A stretch of DNA of 41,771 nt from DASPFV01 sp035620975 (GTDB lineage Bacteria; Acidobacteriota; Vicinamibacteria; Vicinamibacterales; 2-12-FULL-66-21). The stretch is from assembly GCA_035620975.1 (NCBI GenBank), contig DASPFV010000178.1, positions 1 to 41,771 on the forward strand. The letters are read 5' to 3'. A program made the translations under genes and the position numbers. Position 1 is the first letter of the stretch. The number at the start of each line of letters is the position of its first letter. The notes beneath the pieces are model-generated. The model did not search any database and was not told where the DNA came from. It was given only the letters and a program-made list of their open reading frames with translations. Positions 40,720 to 41,771 of this stretch are shown in pieces.

Positions 40720-41232
40720 ATGACCCAGCTGGAGAGGGTGGAAATCCCGAACCGGTCGCTGTTTCGCCAGCCCGAAGTGTGCGAGCTGGCGCGCATCCAG
40801 CCGTATGTGCTCCGGTCGTGGGAAGCCGAATTCCCGGATCTCGGCGTCACGAAGACCGAGGGCGGACCCCGGATCTACCGGAAAATCGACGTCGAGCGCG
40901 TGCTGCGGATCAAGCACCTGCTGTTCGTCGACGGCCTCACCCTCGCGGGTGCGCGACGCAAGCTGAGCGAGGAAGCGTCCGCGCGCGGCGCGGAGCCGGA
41001 GCTCGACAACCTCGAGGAACTGCTCGGTACCGACGCACGCGAGCGCATCCTGCAGGTGCGCCGCGGGTTGCGGGAGCTCTCGGCGATGCTGTCCCGCGCG
41101 CCCGGATCGCCCGACGATGCCTTCGCCCTCGAAGGGACGGTGGCCGCCGCCGCGCCCGTGCGAAAGAAAGTCGGCGCGAAGCCGGACGGGAAGAGCGCGG
41201 GCGCGAAGCAGAAGCCCAAGAAGCGGCGGTAG
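40720..41232 (+). CDS. MerR-family transcriptional regulator
   Basis: 170 residues from the ATG at 40720. The N-terminal winged helix-turn-helix reads LFRQPEVCELARIQPYVLRSWEAEF, followed by GGPRIYRKIDVERVLRIKHLL, as in MerR/MlrA-type regulators (these motifs in short form: PYVLRSWE and RIYRKIDVE). A coiled-coil-like dimerisation helix follows near residues 85-125. Confidence 0.85.
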   Translation: MTQLERVEIPNRSLFRQPEVCELARIQPYVLRSWEAEFPDLGVTKTEGGPRIYRKIDVERVLRIKHLLFVDGLTLAGARRKLSEEASARGAEPELDNLEELLGTDARERILQVRRGLRELSAMLSRAPGSPDDAFALEGTVAAAAPVRKKVGAKPDGKSAGAKQKPKKRR

Positions 41233-41237
41233 CTGCA

Positions 41238-41256
41238 CTGGCGCACCTGGTGCCAG
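41238..41256 (+). terminator. Possible hairpin terminator after the MerR gene
   Basis: CTGGCGC (41238-41244), a five-base loop, then GTGCCAG (41250-41256) give a seven-pair stem with one G-U, six bases after the stop codon. There is no T-tract. Confidence 0.35.
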
Positions 41257-41304
41257 GGCTGCCCCGGGTGCGAGGGTGCACCACGGGTCCGGTGAACTGA
41301 AAAT

Positions 41305-41381
41305 CGGGATGTAGCGCAGCCTGGTAGCGCACCTGACTGGGGGTCAGGGGGTCGTGGGTTCGAATCCCGCCATCCCGACCA
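41305..41381 (+). tRNA. tRNA-Pro, anticodon GGG, CCA encoded
   Basis: Acceptor stem CGGGATG (41305-41311) pairs with CATCCCG (41371-41377), followed by discriminator A and an encoded CCA. The D arm has GCGC-AGCCTGGTA-GCGC. The anticodon arm is CCTGA-CTGGGGG-TCAGG, with GGG at positions 34-36. The T arm has GTTCGAATC-type TTCGAAT closed by GTGGG/CCCGC. C1 is typical of proline tRNAs. Confidence 0.96.
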
Positions 41382-41407
41382 ATTTCCAAACAGCGGAGGG
41401 ATTCCGG

Positions 41408-41771
41408 TTATTTGCGGATCACGATCGAATCGCGGACCGCTCTGAACTCCTCTTCGCACTGGTCCTCACCGGTCGGGCTTCCGCTCATCCCGATTAGAAA
41501 CATCAAGCTGTTTCGAGGAACCAGCCACATCCGGCTCCGGACCGGGAAGCTCTCGCCGGTCTGCGTTTTCAACGTGTAGGTGGTCACCACGTGAGCCGCG
41601 GGCCAGCCGGCGACCTCGGTGCCTCGCACAGGTGAAACGACACGAAAATCCGGCAACGCGCGACGCAACGTCTGGATGGCCCCGGTGAGGAGCTCCGTCG
41701 GCGTACCGCGCAACGCGGCGCGCAGCGTGACCTGGATCGAGGGATTCAGGCTCGGATGCGGCTCCTGATAC
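41408..41771 (-). CDS. Hypothetical protein, 5' end outside the window
   Basis: The minus-strand frame is open from the window edge at 41771 to the stop at 41408 (about 120 residues seen). The visible part has alternating beta-type segments (AAHVVTTYTLKTQTGESFPVRSR in part: VVTTYTLKTQ) and ends GEDQCEEEFRAVRDSIVIRK, a helix then a short strand. The layout loosely resembles the C-terminal half of small PsbP/DcrB-like stress or envelope proteins, but this is a guess. It converges with tRNA-Pro. Confidence 0.6.
   Translation of the reverse strand, partial: YQEPHPSLNPSIQVTLRAALRGTPTELLTGAIQTLRRALPDFRVVSPVRGTEVAGWPAAHVVTTYTLKTQTGESFPVRSRMWLVPRNSLMFLIGMSGSPTGEDQCEEEFRAVRDSIVIRK

Noticed and set aside
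41305..41381. tRNA-Pro as an integration site for a mobile element
   Set aside because: No integrase gene and no repeated copy of the tRNA 3' end are visible in the window.

Overview
This is one high-GC stretch of bacterial chromosome that is densely coded, with many neighbouring genes overlapping by 1 to 4 bases. The gene mix includes a sulfatase-fold protein fused to TPR repeats, a bactofilin, a class II fructose bisphosphatase, HflX, an exopolysaccharide locus and a yicC-gmk-rpoZ-coaBC-priA run. Together with the codon bias this suggests an Acidobacteriota-type organism (perhaps Vicinamibacteria). That assignment is an inference from gene style, not from a marker search. I see no phage, insertion sequence, CRISPR array or plasmid gene.

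Layout. 1-2395 (-): 3'-truncated membrane-anchored sulfatase/TPR protein. 2533-5677 (+): glycogen synthase, then thioredoxin and thioredoxin reductase. 5721-8054 (-): cysteine desulfurase followed by MnmA, a tRNA sulfur-transfer pair. 8362-12138 (+): bactofilin, a methyltransferase-like protein, a SAM hydroxide adenosyltransferase (DUF62) and an acyl-CoA dehydrogenase. 12213-18433 (+): an overlapping run of glpX, an MFS transporter, a tiny basic ORF, tsaC, hflX, a TPR/SLH-like lipoprotein and pgsA. 18452-26378 (-): exopolysaccharide genes, with five glycosyltransferases, a WcaJ-type initiating sugar-phosphate transferase and a UDP-xylose synthase. 26496-37726 (+): ugd, galE, a GT2 and an MsbA-like exporter, overlapping straight into yicC, gmk, rpoZ, coaBC, a family 4 uracil-DNA glycosylase and priA. 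37836-39141 (-): HU/IHF-type protein and a site-2-protease-like membrane peptidase. 39223-41381 (+): der, a MerR regulator and tRNA-Pro(GGG). 41408-41771 (-): a 5'-truncated hypothetical protein.

How it works together. The two polysaccharide half-operons diverge from a 100-base control region at 26397-26495. Ugd makes UDP-glucuronate, which Uxs in the opposite operon can decarboxylate to UDP-xylose. GalE supplies UDP-galactose, the WcaJ homologue starts the lipid-linked repeat, the GTs extend it, and the MsbA-like protein is the only exporter candidate in view. No Wzx, Wzy, Wza or Wzc is seen, so the locus is incomplete here or uses a different export route. The control region carries a perfect TTGACA box and a perfect 10-bp inverted repeat with one arm at each promoter end, which would suit a shared operator.

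The most unusual non-genic signal is a set of short tandem repeats, mostly with a 7-base period, at gene junctions (2408, 6836, 9819, 12111, 23265, 33067, 37801). The motif differs between loci, and the repeats sometimes run into the 3' ends of genes (acyl-CoA dehydrogenase, rpoZ). I found no clear multi-gene defence or otherwise new system. The best novelty leads are the heptad repeats, the divergent operator, a probable CTG start, a 45-codon overlapping basic ORF, and catalytic-residue substitutions in two enzymes.
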